Positions 51,186-62,867 of a stretch of DNA of 64,000 nucleotides are shown in pieces. Below the pieces are notes generated by a model, which saw nothing but the letters and a program-made list of their open reading frames with translations, searched no databases and was not told the origin of the DNA. This stretch comes from Variovorax paradoxus EPS (lineage in GTDB: Bacteria; Pseudomonadota; Gammaproteobacteria; Burkholderiales; Burkholderiaceae_C). The stretch is taken from NCBI RefSeq assembly GCF_000184745.1, contig NC_014931.1, forward strand, positions 1,612,001-1,676,000, given 5' to 3'. The stretch's first letter is position 1; every line of letters starts with the position of its first letter. The translations under genes were made by a program, and so were the position numbers.

Positions 51186-54100
51186 CAGTGGCCTCCCTGT
51201 TCCGCGGTGGTCGCCGGCAATGCGTCCGTCACTTCGGCCTTCGCCGGCTTACGCCTTCCCTCCAGCCACCCGCGGATCAGCGCGAAGAACAGCGGCACGA
51301 AGAAGATGCCGAGCGCGGTGCCCACCACCATGCCGCCCAGCACCGCGGTGCCGATCGACTGGCGGCCGCCCGCGCCCGCGCCGGTGCCGATGGCCAGCGG
51401 CAGCACGCCGAAGCCGAACGCCAGCGAGGTCATCAGGATGGGCCGCAGCCGCAGGCGCACCGCTTCCAGCGTCGCCTCGATCACGCCCTTGCCCTGCTCC
51501 TGCAACTGCTTGGCGAACTCCACGATCAGGATCGCGTTCTTCGACGAGAGCCCCACCGTCGTCAGCAGGCCGACCTGGAAGTACACGTCGTTGCTCAGGC
51601 CCCGAAAGCTGGTGAACAGCAGCGCGCCCACGATGCCCAGCGGCACCACCAGGATCACCGAGAACGGCACCGACCAGCTCTCGTACAGCGCCGCGAGGCA
51701 CAGGAACACGAAGAGGATCGAGATCGCGTAGAGCACAGGCGCCTGCGCGCCCGAGAGCCGCTCCTGGAAAGACGCGCCGGTCCATTCGTAGCCGATGCCG
51801 GCGGGCATCTGCTTCATCACCTCGTCTACCGCGGCCATGGCGTCGCCCGAGCTCACGCCCGGCGCGGCATCGCCCACGAACTCGTAGCTCGGGCTGCCGT
51901 TGTAGCGCTGCAGCTGCGGCGAGCCGTAGGTCCAGCGCGAACTCGAGAACGCGGGGAACGGCACCATCTGCCCGAGGCTGTTGCGAACGCTCCAGCGATC
52001 GATGTCGGCGGGCAGCATGCGAAAGGCGGTGTCGCCCTGCATGTACACGCGCTTCACGCGGCCGTTGTCCAGGAAGTCGTTGATGTAGGTGCCGCCCATC
52101 GCGCTGGAGAGCGTGCTGTCGATGTCGGCCGTGGCGAGGCTCGCCGCGCCGGCGCGTGCATCGTCGATGTCCACCGCGAACTGCGGCGTGTCGTCCAGGT
52201 TGTTGCTGCGCACGTTCACGACCACGTCGGAGCGCTTGGAGAGCAGCTCGATGGCCTGGTCGCGTGCCTTCACCAGCGCGTCGTGGCCGAGGCCGTTGAT
52301 GTCCTTCAGGTGGAAGTTGAAGCCCGCGTTGGCGCCCAGCCCGCGCACCGCCGGCGGCAGCAGCACGAACACGCGCGCATCGCGGATGGTCGAAAGGTCC
52401 TTGTTGGCGCGGCGCGCGAGCGCGGCGGCCGATTGCCCGTCGCCTTCGCGCTCGGCCCAGTCCTTGAGTTTCACGAAGGCGCGCGCCGAACTCTGGTCGC
52501 CGTTCTGCCCGGTGATGACGTTCACGCTCACCACCTCGGGTTGCTTGGTGAAGTAGTCCTGCATCTGCGTGACCACCGGCTGCAGACGCGCGTCCGAGGC
52601 GCCCGGCGGCAGCGTCACCTGCACCTGCAAAAAGGCCTGGTCCTCGTCGGGCAGGAAGGAGGTGGGCAGGCGCATGAACAGCACCGCCATCGCGGCCGCG
52701 ATCAGCAGGTACACCACAAGGCTGCGCTTGCCGCGCCGCACGATGCCGCCCACCACGCCCTGGTAGCGGTCGGCGCCCTTGTCGAAGTTGCGGTTGAAGC
52801 CCGCGAAGAAGCGGTCGACCGCGCCCAGCACGCCGCGTCGGGCCACCGCGTGCTGGCCCTTGGCCACGGGCTTGAGCAGCGTCGCGCACAGCGCCGGCGT
52901 GAGCGTGAGCGCCACGAACACCGACAGCGCCATCGCCGAGACGATGGTGATCGAGAACTGCCGGTAGATCACGCCGGTCGAGCCGCCGAAGAAGGCCATC
53001 GGGATGAACACCGCCGACAGCACCAGCGCGATGCCCACGAGCGCGGGCGTGATCTCGGCCATCGACTTGCGCGTGGCCTCCTTGGGCGAGAGGCCTTCTT
53101 CATGCATCACGCGCTCGACGTTTTCCACCACCACGATGGCGTCGTCCACCAAAAGGCCGATGGCCAGCACCATGCCGAACATGGTGAGCGTGTTGATCGA
53201 ATAGCCGGCCATGGAGAGCACGCCGAAGGTGCCCAGCAGCACCACCGGCACCGCAATGGCCGGGATCAGCGTCGCGCGGAAGTTCTGCAGAAAGACGTAC
53301 ATCACCAGCACGACCAGCAGCATGGCCTCGGCCAGCGCCTTCACCACCTCGTCGATGGACGCGCTCACGAAGGGCGTGGTGTCATAGCTCACGAAGGTCT
53401 GCAGCTGGTTCGGAAAGAGCGGCTGCAGCTCGGCCACCTTGGCCTTCACCGCCTCGGCCACCTGCACCGCGTTGGCGCCGTCGGCCAGCACCACGCCCAG
53501 GCCCGCGCCGGGACGGCCGCCGAGCTGCGAGCGCACAGTGAGGTTCTCGGCGCCAAGCTCGACGCGCGCCACGTCGCGCAGGCGCACCACAGCGCCGTCG
53601 GGCGTGGCGCGCAGCACCACGTTCTCGAACTGCGAAACCGTCTGCAGCTTGCTGCGCGCGGTGATGGTGGCGTTGAGCTGCTGCTGCGCGCCGGCGGGCA
53701 GTGCGCCCAACTGGCCGGCCGAGACCTGCGCGTTCTGCGCGGTGATGGCGTTGCCCACATCCGAGGGCATCAGCGCGTACTTGCGCAACTTGTCGGGGTC
53801 GAGCCAGAGGCGCATCGCGTAGCCGGTGCCCAGTGTCTGCACCTCGCCCACGCCGTCGATGCGGCTGATCACGTCGACCAGGTTGCTGCTGATGTAGTCG
53901 CCCACGTCCACCGCGGAAGCGCTGCCGTCGCCCGAGTACATCGAGACGATCAGCAGGAAGTCGTTGCCGCCCTTGGTGACGGTGACGCCGCGGCTTTGCA
54001 CCTGCTGCGGCAGGCGCGACATGGCCTGCTGCAGCTTGTTCTGCACCTGCATCTGGGCCACGTCGATGTTGGTGCCCGCGTTGAAGGTGAGCGACAGGCG

Positions 54101-54364
54101 CGCCACGCCCGAGGAGTTGCTGGTCGACTGCATGTAGAGCAGGTTGTCCAGCCCCTTCATCTGTTGCTCGATGACCTGGGTGACCGAGTCTTCGACCGTC
54201 TTGGCCGAGGCGCCGGTGTAGGTGGCGTTGATCGACACGCGCGGTGGCGCGATGTCGGGGTATTGCTCCAGAGGCAGCGTGCGGATCGCCATCAACCCCG
54301 CGAGCATGACGACGATGGAGAGCACCCACGCGAAGATGGGGCGGTCGATGAAGAACTGGGCCAT
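51185..54364 (-). CDS. RND multidrug efflux pump, HAE1 family
   Basis: The inner-membrane proton/drug antiporter is 1059 residues, the normal AcrB/MexB length. Proton-relay residues are present: the Asp pair in LAIGLLVDDAIVVVENVERVM and the lysine in GLSSKNAILIVEFAKQL. The start FFIDRPIFAWVLSIVVMLAG, the YPDIAPP loop and GGSTGVIYRQFSITI are classical. It works with the adaptor upstream (9 nt gap) and the channel downstream (overlap). No TetR or MarR repressor gene is adjacent, so its control is not visible here. Confidence 0.97.
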   Translation of the reverse strand: MAQFFIDRPIFAWVLSIVVMLAGLMAIRTLPLEQYPDIAPPRVSINATYTGASAKTVEDSVTQVIEQQMKGLDNLLYMQSTSNSSGVARLSLTFNAGTNIDVAQMQVQNKLQQAMSRLPQQVQSRGVTVTKGGNDFLLIVSMYSGDGSASAVDVGDYISSNLVDVISRIDGVGEVQTLGTGYAMRLWLDPDKLRKYALMPSDVGNAITAQNAQVSAGQLGALPAGAQQQLNATITARSKLQTVSQFENVVLRATPDGAVVRLRDVARVELGAENLTVRSQLGGRPGAGLGVVLADGANAVQVAEAVKAKVAELQPLFPNQLQTFVSYDTTPFVSASIDEVVKALAEAMLLVVLVMYVFLQNFRATLIPAIAVPVVLLGTFGVLSMAGYSINTLTMFGMVLAIGLLVDDAIVVVENVERVMHEEGLSPKEATRKSMAEITPALVGIALVLSAVFIPMAFFGGSTGVIYRQFSITIVSAMALSVFVALTLTPALCATLLKPVAKGQHAVARRGVLGAVDRFFAGFNRNFDKGADRYQGVVGGIVRRGKRSLVVYLLIAAAMAVLFMRLPTSFLPDEDQAFLQVQVTLPPGASDARLQPVVTQMQDYFTKQPEVVSVNVITGQNGDQSSARAFVKLKDWAEREGDGQSAAALARRANKDLSTIRDARVFVLLPPAVRGLGANAGFNFHLKDINGLGHDALVKARDQAIELLSKRSDVVVNVRSNNLDDTPQFAVDIDDARAGAASLATADIDSTLSSAMGGTYINDFLDNGRVKRVYMQGDTAFRMLPADIDRWSVRNSLGQMVPFPAFSSSRWTYGSPQLQRYNGSPSYEFVGDAAPGVSSGDAMAAVDEVMKQMPAGIGYEWTGASFQERLSGAQAPVLYAISILFVFLCLAALYESWSVPFSVILVVPLGIVGALLFTSFRGLSNDVYFQVGLLTTVGLSSKNAILIVEFAKQLQEQGKGVIEATLEAVRLRLRPILMTSLAFGFGVLPLAIGTGAGAGGRQSIGTAVLGGMVVGTALGIFFVPLFFALIRGWLEGRRKPAKAEVTDALPATTAEQGGH

Positions 54365-54373
54365 GGCGTGGCC

Positions 54374-55600
54374 TCAGCGCGCGAGCGTTGCTGAAGCGGC
54401 GTCGGGCTTGGCGATGGCCACCGGGCTTGTGACCGGCTTCGCGCCGAGATCGACCACGCGCACCTTGTCGCCGACCTTCACGCGCTGCGAGCCTTCCATC
54501 ATCACGCGGTCGCCCGCTGCGAGGCCGTCGAGCACCTGCCATTGCGTGCCGACCGCGCGGCCCACGGTGATCGGGCGTTTGGCGACCTTGTTCTCGATGT
54601 CGATCACCAGCGCCGAGGCGCTGCCGTCCGGCGCGCGCGTGACGGCCTGCTGCGGCACCAGCAGCGCGGCCTGGTTCACGCCTTCCTGCAGCACCGCGCG
54701 CACGTACATGCCGGGCATCAGCAGCCGGTCGGGGTTGGGAACCACCGCACGCAGCGTGACGCTGCCGGTGCCCGCATCGACCGTGACGCCGCTGAAGGTC
54801 AGGCGCCCGGCATGCGGGTACTTGCTGCCGTCTTCGAGCAGCAGCTGGATGCTCGCCTCGGCATTGTTCGCGCGCTGCAGCCGGCCGCTGGCGAGTTCGC
54901 GCTTCAGGCGCAAGAGCTCGCTGCTCGACTGCGTGACATGCACATGGATCGGATCGAGCTGCTGCACGGTGGTCATGGCCGCCGCCTGGTTGGCTGTGAC
55001 CAGCGCGCCCGGGGTCACGGTCGAGAGTTCGGCCCAGCCGGTGATCGGCGAGGTGATGCGCGTGTAGCCCAACTGGATGCGCGCGGTCTGCTCGGCCGCG
55101 CGGGCCACGCCGAGGTCGGCTTCGGCCTGCTGCTCGGCGGCCTGCGATTCGTCGAACACCTGGCGGCTGATGGCGTCGATCTTCACCAGCTCGGAGTTGC
55201 GCTTGGCCACCGTGCGGGCCGTGGCCAGAGCCGATTCGGCCTTGCGCACGCTGGCCTGCGCGCTCGCATGGGCTGCCTGCAGCGAGGCCGGGTCGAGCTG
55301 GTAGAGCACCTGTCCGGCCTTGACCTGCGAGCCTTCTGTAAAGAGCCGTTCCTTGAGGATGCCGCCGACCTGCGGGCGGATCTCGGCGATGACCGGCGCG
55401 GCGGTGCGGCCGGGGAGTTCGGTGCTCAGGGCGAGGGGCTCGTGCTTCAGGGTGACGGCGCCGACTTCCTTTTCTGGTGCGGCGGCGGCCGCCTTGGCGG
55501 TGCCGGGCGCCTCCACGCTGGTGCGTGAACACCCTGCGAGCGCGGCGATGGCCAGGGCTGTAACAAGCAGGGCGAAGCGGGAGCGGGTGTGGTCAGGCAT
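54374..55600 (-). CDS. RND periplasmic adaptor (membrane fusion protein)
   Basis: The 408-residue AcrA/MexA-type adaptor has a lipobox at Cys24 (ALAIAALAGC). The lipoyl half-motif AEIRPQVGGILKERLFTEGSQVKAGQVLYQLD is followed by a helical hairpin and the barrel segment IQLGYTRITSPITGWAELSTVTPG. It bridges pump and outer-membrane channel. It is the first gene of the operon; the 183-nt gap upstream, toward the rhomboid gene, should hold the promoter, but no clear box was seen. Confidence 0.96.
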   Translation of the reverse strand: MPDHTRSRFALLVTALAIAALAGCSRTSVEAPGTAKAAAAAPEKEVGAVTLKHEPLALSTELPGRTAAPVIAEIRPQVGGILKERLFTEGSQVKAGQVLYQLDPASLQAAHASAQASVRKAESALATARTVAKRNSELVKIDAISRQVFDESQAAEQQAEADLGVARAAEQTARIQLGYTRITSPITGWAELSTVTPGALVTANQAAAMTTVQQLDPIHVHVTQSSSELLRLKRELASGRLQRANNAEASIQLLLEDGSKYPHAGRLTFSGVTVDAGTGSVTLRAVVPNPDRLLMPGMYVRAVLQEGVNQAALLVPQQAVTRAPDGSASALVIDIENKVAKRPITVGRAVGTQWQVLDGLAAGDRVMMEGSQRVKVGDKVRVVDLGAKPVTSPVAIAKPDAASATLAR

Positions 55601-55783
55601 GAATCAGGCAACGGAAGTAGGAAAAAGCTCCAGATGGAGCGAGCGGGCAGCCTCAAGTTCAACGAGGCGCGGGCGCAAGGGCCGGCTTTACACGCGAGAC
55701 GCAGCAATTGCAGTGCCTGCAATGCCCATGGTGTCAGCGGCGGTCTACAGGGGCATGACAACCCCCAGGGGATCGTCGCGATT

Positions 55784-57262
55784 TCAGGCGCGCTGCAGGG
55801 CGCGCGTGACCATGTCGTTGGGCGCGAGCCGCAGCAGGTGCGGCAAGAGGCCGATCGCCTTCTCGCGCTCGCCCGCGTGCAGCAGGCCGTTGGCGCACAC
55901 CGAGAGCGTGTCGGCCAGCTGCGGATGGTCAGGCGCCGTCTTCAGCAGGATGCGGCACAGCATGTCGGCATCGCCGAACTCGCGGATGCGCGCGAACCGG
56001 CGCGCGAGCCGCGCCATGTCGTCGGGCTTCAGGCGCAGGCCCGGCTTGGCCTGGTCGAGGTAGGTACGGTAGCTGGCGTGCTGCAGGGCGATCGTCTCGG
56101 CATCGGTCGCGGGCAGGCGGAAGATGCGGCGCGCGGCCTGGTGGAAGTCTTCGCTCGCGGGCTGCAGGCGCGCGGTGTTGAACCAGGCGCGCAGCGTGTC
56201 GGTGTCGCCGGGGTGCAGCGCCGCGGCGGCACGCCATTCGGCGGCGGCCTGCTCGAACTTCATCGCGGCACCCAGCCGACGGGCAGCGGCCACGTGCGCA
56301 TCGAAGCGGTCGTCGTCGTTCACCATTTCCGACTTCACCGTCTCGGGCGTCTTCACGCGGCCGAGCAGCATGGCGCCGGCCATCAGCGCGGCGCCGGTGA
56401 GCAGTCCACCCAAATGCGCCATGTAGGCAACGCCTTCGTCGGCGAGCCAGTGCTGCATCAGTTCGTTGACGATCCAGGCCGGCAGCAGGAGCAGGGCCGG
56501 TGCGCTGACGTAGTTGAAATAGAAGAACAGCTGGTAGAAAAAGCGGATGCGCCGCAGCCGATACATCACCGCGTACATGCCCATCAGCGCCGAGACCCCG
56601 CCCGAGGCGCCCAGCCCATAGGAGCCCTTGCCCGCGTAGGCCCAGGCGGCCAGCGCCGAGGCGCCCACGCAGCCCAGCAGGTAAAACGTGAGGTAGGTGC
56701 TGCGGCCCAGGGCCAGCTCGACCGAGGCGCCGAACAGGAAGAGGAACAGCATGTTGCCCAGCAGGTGGCCGGTGCTGCCGTGCAGGAAGGCCGAGGTGAT
56801 GAGCGTCCAGGGCTTGCTGAACCCGGCGTCCTTGCCGTAGTCCTGCGCCCAGCGCTCGGTGAAGGGGGCGGGCAGCATCGACTCGTACTGCTGGCGGTCG
56901 CGCTTCCACTCGGCGTACTGCGGATGGGTGGGCGTGATGATCTCTTCGGCCTTCAGCTTCTTCTGGAAGGCCCGGTCGTGTTTCATGGCCTGGATCAACT
57001 GCTCGTAGGCCTCGGCCTTCAACATGCGCTCGCCCAGCTTGCCGCGCTTCGCGTCGGTCTTCTTCAGCCACTCCACGAAGGGCGGCAGTTCCAGCGCGGG
57101 CAGCGCGCTCTTCACGTAGTACTGGCCAGCGCGCTCGCGGCCGTTCTCTTCGCTGGTCTGCGGCCCCCACCAGACGATCATGTTGACGAGGATCAGCAGC
57201 ACCGTCAGCCACGGTGGATTGCGCCAGCTCGGTTTGTTCTCGAGCGGGATGGCGTAGAACAC
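55784..57262 (-). CDS. Rhomboid-family intramembrane serine protease with TPR-like tail
   Basis: The 492-residue protein has a rhomboid core with about six membrane helices. The serine is in LGASGGVSALMG and the histidine in AHLGGLLTG, together the catalytic dyad; HLLGNMLFLFLFG is the conserved helix with His-Asn. A 100-residue loop between the first and second helices is unusual for bacterial rhomboids. The last 180 residues are soluble and helical, TPR-like (FEQAAAEWRAAAALHPGDTDTL). Substrates are unknown. It follows argH by 40 nt on the same strand, so it may be cotranscribed. Confidence 0.92.
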   Translation of the reverse strand: MFYAIPLENKPSWRNPPWLTVLLILVNMIVWWGPQTSEENGRERAGQYYVKSALPALELPPFVEWLKKTDAKRGKLGERMLKAEAYEQLIQAMKHDRAFQKKLKAEEIITPTHPQYAEWKRDRQQYESMLPAPFTERWAQDYGKDAGFSKPWTLITSAFLHGSTGHLLGNMLFLFLFGASVELALGRSTYLTFYLLGCVGASALAAWAYAGKGSYGLGASGGVSALMGMYAVMYRLRRIRFFYQLFFYFNYVSAPALLLLPAWIVNELMQHWLADEGVAYMAHLGGLLTGAALMAGAMLLGRVKTPETVKSEMVNDDDRFDAHVAAARRLGAAMKFEQAAAEWRAAAALHPGDTDTLRAWFNTARLQPASEDFHQAARRIFRLPATDAETIALQHASYRTYLDQAKPGLRLKPDDMARLARRFARIREFGDADMLCRILLKTAPDHPQLADTLSVCANGLLHAGEREKAIGLLPHLLRLAPNDMVTRALQRA

Positions 57263-57302
57263 GGTGGGGCGGCCGGTTGCTGCTGCTGATGCGGTGCCGC
57301 GA

Positions 57303-58700
<1,398 letters not shown>

Positions 58701-58722
58701 GGGAGCCGTCCAGGAGGCAATA

Positions 58723-59831
<1,109 letters not shown>

Positions 59832-59835
<4 letters not shown>

Positions 59836-60578
59836 CCCTCAAGACCCTCATCGTCGACGACGAAGCCCTGGCGCGCTCCCGCATGCGCACCCTGCTGCGC
59901 GACTGCACCACGCCCGCCGCCGAGGTGGTGGCCGAGGCCTCGCAGGGCGCCGAGGCGCAGCAGCACCTGGCCACGATGGACCTCGACCTCGTGCTGCTCG
60001 ACGTGCACATGCCCGGCGTCGACGGCATCGAGGTGGCGCGCGCGCTGCGCAGCAACCCCGATGCGCCGGCCGTGGTGTTCGTCACCGCGCATGCGACGCA
60101 CGCGGTCACCGCCTTCGAGCTCGACGCGGTCGACTACCTGACCAAGCCGGTGCGCGCCGAGCGGCTGCAGCAGGCGCTGCTGAAGGCCGAGCGCTTCCTG
60201 AAGGAGCGCCGCGCGCTGCAGGCCGATGCCGCCCCCGAGACCGTGCTGATCCAGGACCGCGGCCGCGCCGAGCGTGTGCCGCTCTCCGAGGTGCTGTACC
60301 TGAAGTCGGAATACAAGTACCTCACCGTGCGCACCGCCACGCGCAGCCACATCCTCGATGGCTCGCTCAACGAGTTCGAGGAGCGCTATCCGAACCGCTT
60401 TCTGCGGGTGCATCGCAATGCGCTGGTGGCCCGCTCGGCCATCCGCGCGCTCGAGAAATACGACGACGGCGAAGACGCCGAAGGCTGGGCCCTCCGGCTG
60501 GATGCGATTCCCGAACCCGTCGCGGTGTCGCGGCGCCAACTTGCCGCAGTGCGCGAAGTGCTCAAGGAAACGCGATGA
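59832..60578 (+). CDS. LytTR response regulator, AlgR-like
   Basis: The 248-residue regulator, the length of AlgR, has a receiver domain with Asp9, Asp10, the phospho-acceptor Asp57 (DLVLLDVHMPG), Thr85 and Lys105 (DYLTKPV). A LytTR DNA-binding domain covers the last 100 residues (VLYLKSEYKYLTVRT, FLRVHRNALVARSAI). It is coupled to the upstream kinase by an ATGA overlap and to the downstream transporter by a similar overlap. Targets are unknown; in Pseudomonas AlgR controls alginate and pili. Confidence 0.95.
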
Positions 60579-61858
60579 CCGACGAACACAAGCCGCCTGC
60601 GTCCGACAAACCTCAGGCTGCGGAGGCGCCGCAGCCCACCCCGGAGCCTCCGGCCGTCGAGCCTCCCGCGACGTCTTCTCCTGCCGCGCCTGCGCCGGAA
60701 GCCGCAGCCGCGCCGGAGGAGCCGGCTGCCGAGCCCACCGCGGCCCAGCGCCGGCGCCTCATGCTGCACATGCCGGTCGACGTGCGCAGCGCCTCGCTGG
60801 TCGTGCTCGCCGTGCTGGCCAGCGTCTTCGCGCTGCAGTGGGGCCAGGCGGTGTTCATCCCGCTGATGCTGAGCCTTTTGCTGACCTATGCGTTGTCGCC
60901 ACTGGTCGAATTGCTCCACCGCTGGCACCTGCCGCGCTGGATCGGCGCCGCGTTCATCCTCGTGGGCCTGTTCGGCGGCATCGGCTGGACGGGCTATTCG
61001 CTCTCGGGCAACGCCTCGCAACTGGTCGATTCGCTGCCGGTCGCCGCGCAGAAGCTCGGGCAGGCGATGCGCCGCGACAAGGGCGCGAGCGCCACGCCGC
61101 TCGAAAGCGTGCAGCAGGCGGCCGCGCAGTTGGAGAAAGCGGCCGAGGAGAACTCCGCGCGCGTCGCCTCGAGGCGCGGCGTGGCCCGCGTCATCATCGA
61201 GCGGCCGGGCTTCAACGTGCGCGACTACCTGCTGAGCGGCACGGTCGGCCTGCTGAGCGCGCTGGGCCAGTTCACGCTGGTGGCCTTCCTCACCTACTTC
61301 GCGCTGTGCTCGGGCGACACCTTCCGGCGCAAGCTCATCAAGATCACTGGCTCGAGCCTGCAGAAGAAGAAGGTCACGGTGCATGTGCTGGACGACATCA
61401 CCCGCAACATCGAGCGTTACCTGCTGGTGCAGATCTTCACCAGCGTGCTCGTGGGATTGGCCACTGGCCTCGCGTTCTGGGCCATCGGGCTGGAGAACGC
61501 CGCGGTGTGGGGAATCATCGCCGCGGTGACCAACCTCATTCCCTACATCGGCTCGGTCATCGTGCTCGCGGCGGCGGGGCTCGTGGCCTTCCTGCAGTTC
61601 AACAGCCTGCAGATGGGCCTTGCGGTGGCCGGCACTTCGCTGGCCATCCACACGATCATCGGCAACCTGCTGCTGCCCTGGCTCACCAGCCGAACCAGCC
61701 GCATGAACCCGGTGGCGGTGTTCGTGGGCGTGATCTTCTGGGGCTGGCTCTGGGGCATCTGGGGGCTGCTGCTGGGTATTCCGATCACGATGGTGATCAA
61801 GTCGATCTGCGACCGGGTGGAAGACCTGCAACCCATAGGCGAACTGCTGGGCGAATAG
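60575..61858 (+). CDS. AI-2E family (PerM-like) permease
   Basis: The 427-residue protein has an Ala/Pro/Glu-rich soluble N-terminal extension of about 60 residues and then eight or so membrane helices. The family features are VFIPLMLSLLLTYALSPLVE, the LIPYIGSVIVLAAA motif and a C-terminal GIWGLLLGIPITMVIKSI. The family was named for AI-2 export, but most members have other or unknown cargo. The start overlaps the regulator stop (ATGA), making it part of the same operon. In Pseudomonas, hemC normally follows algR instead. Confidence 0.9.
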   Translation: MTDEHKPPASDKPQAAEAPQPTPEPPAVEPPATSSPAAPAPEAAAAPEEPAAEPTAAQRRRLMLHMPVDVRSASLVVLAVLASVFALQWGQAVFIPLMLSLLLTYALSPLVELLHRWHLPRWIGAAFILVGLFGGIGWTGYSLSGNASQLVDSLPVAAQKLGQAMRRDKGASATPLESVQQAAAQLEKAAEENSARVASRRGVARVIIERPGFNVRDYLLSGTVGLLSALGQFTLVAFLTYFALCSGDTFRRKLIKITGSSLQKKKVTVHVLDDITRNIERYLLVQIFTSVLVGLATGLAFWAIGLENAAVWGIIAAVTNLIPYIGSVIVLAAAGLVAFLQFNSLQMGLAVAGTSLAIHTIIGNLLLPWLTSRTSRMNPVAVFVGVIFWGWLWGIWGLLLGIPITMVIKSICDRVEDLQPIGELLGE

Positions 61859-61864
61859 GGGCGC

Positions 61865-62377
61865 TCAGCCCGGCTGCGCCTTGCCGCGCGCCGCTTGTTT
61901 CACCGGCAGCTTTTTCGCCGCCGGCTTTTTCACCGGGAGCTTCTTCACGAACGTGTCGGCCGCATCGAGCGGCTTGCCGTCGTGCGTGCGCAGGTCGAGC
62001 TTGCGCACCGGCTTGCCGCTGCCCCGCTCGACCAGCACCGAGTGCGCCTCGCCCTTGCCGTAGAGGTGCTGCTCGCCCCAGTGCCTGAGGCCCACCACCA
62101 CGGGGAAGAGGCCATTGCCCTTGGGCGTGAGAACGTACTCCTGGTACATCGTGCCGTCGGATGCGGGCGCGAGCGCGAGCACGCCTTCCTGCACCAGGTT
62201 CTTCAGCCGGTCCGCCAGGATGTTCTTCGCCACGCCCAGGCTCTGCTGGAATTCGCCGAAGCGCTTCATGCCGTCGAACGCATCGCGAATGATGAGCAGC
62301 GACCACTGGTCGCCCACGATGTCGAGCGAGCGCGCCATCGGGCAGGTGTCTGATTTGAGGCTTCGTCTCTTGGCCAT
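61865..62377 (-). CDS. HxlR-family transcriptional regulator
   Basis: The 170-residue protein has the HxlR winged helix: MARSLDIVGDQWSLLIIRDAFDGMKRF, then FQQSLGVAKNILADRLKNLV and YVLTPKGNGLFPVVVGLRHW. A cysteine at position 12 (SDTCPM) is at the place of redox- or quinone-sensing cysteines in some relatives. The C-terminal 40 residues are Lys/Ala/Pro-rich and may bind nucleic acid nonspecifically. ATG 62377 gives the conserved start. It diverges from the tautomerase gene across 97 nt and may regulate it. Confidence 0.92.
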   Translation of the reverse strand: MAKRRSLKSDTCPMARSLDIVGDQWSLLIIRDAFDGMKRFGEFQQSLGVAKNILADRLKNLVQEGVLALAPASDGTMYQEYVLTPKGNGLFPVVVGLRHWGEQHLYGKGEAHSVLVERGSGKPVRKLDLRTHDGKPLDAADTFVKKLPVKKPAAKKLPVKQAARGKAQPG

Positions 62378-62380
62378 GGT

Positions 62381-62394
62381 CCGTATTAGAACGG
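62381..62394. promoter_or_regulatory. Near-palindrome between HxlR and tautomerase genes
   Basis: CCGT-ATTAGA-ACGG has 4-bp complementary ends, just upstream of the HxlR start and on the tautomerase side. It could be the HxlR site. Short arms keep this tentative. Confidence 0.25.
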
Positions 62395-62474
62395 CGATGG
62401 TCTTCCGGTGGCAAATAAAAACCTGAATGCCTGCAACGCAACCGATGGCATCGAATTTCCGTAAGGTGCCCGGC

Positions 62475-62867
62475 ATGCCTTATCTCCAGCTCGACGTGAA
62501 CGGCCGCCACGAAGTGGCCGACAAGAAGCGCCTCGCGCGCCAGCTCTGCGAAACCTATGCGCAACTGATGAGCGTCGACATCCGCCGCATCAGCGTCGCG
62601 ATCCGAGAGGTGGGCGAGGGCGGCGTCTGGCGCATGGTGGACGGCGAGGTGGTCGAGGTGTCGGTGCTCATGTGCGACATCCGGCGCGGCCGCTCCGCCG
62701 AGTTGCGGCTCGAGGTCGCGAAGGCCCTGTGCCGCGATTGCATCGACATGCTGGGGCTGCGCGAAGACCGGCTCAACGTCGAGTTCACCCAGCATTCGGG
62801 CGATGAGATGTACCACCCGACGCTGGGCGGCTACAGCCCGGAGTGGTCGGAAGACGAAGCCGGCTGA
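62475..62867 (+). CDS. Tautomerase-family protein (4-oxalocrotonate tautomerase-like)
   Basis: About 130 residues with two 4-OT-like beta-alpha-beta units. It is read from ATG 62475 so that Pro2 follows the initiator Met; after Met removal this is the catalytic Pro1 of the superfamily (MPYLQLDVNGRHEVADKKRL). The second unit reads VEVSVLMCDIRRGRSAELRL. A catalytic Arg/Lys partner is not certain. The substrate is unknown; related proteins act in aromatic or halo-acid degradation. Its 3' end overlaps the convergent MFS gene by 37 nt. Confidence 0.88.
   Translation: MPYLQLDVNGRHEVADKKRLARQLCETYAQLMSVDIRRISVAIREVGEGGVWRMVDGEVVEVSVLMCDIRRGRSAELRLEVAKALCRDCIDMLGLREDRLNVEFTQHSGDEMYHPTLGGYSPEWSEDEAG

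Noticed and set aside
51146..54394. Long + strand open frame opposite the RND pump
   Set aside because: Low-complexity His/Arg/Ala-rich shadow; the pump on the minus strand is full-length and well conserved.
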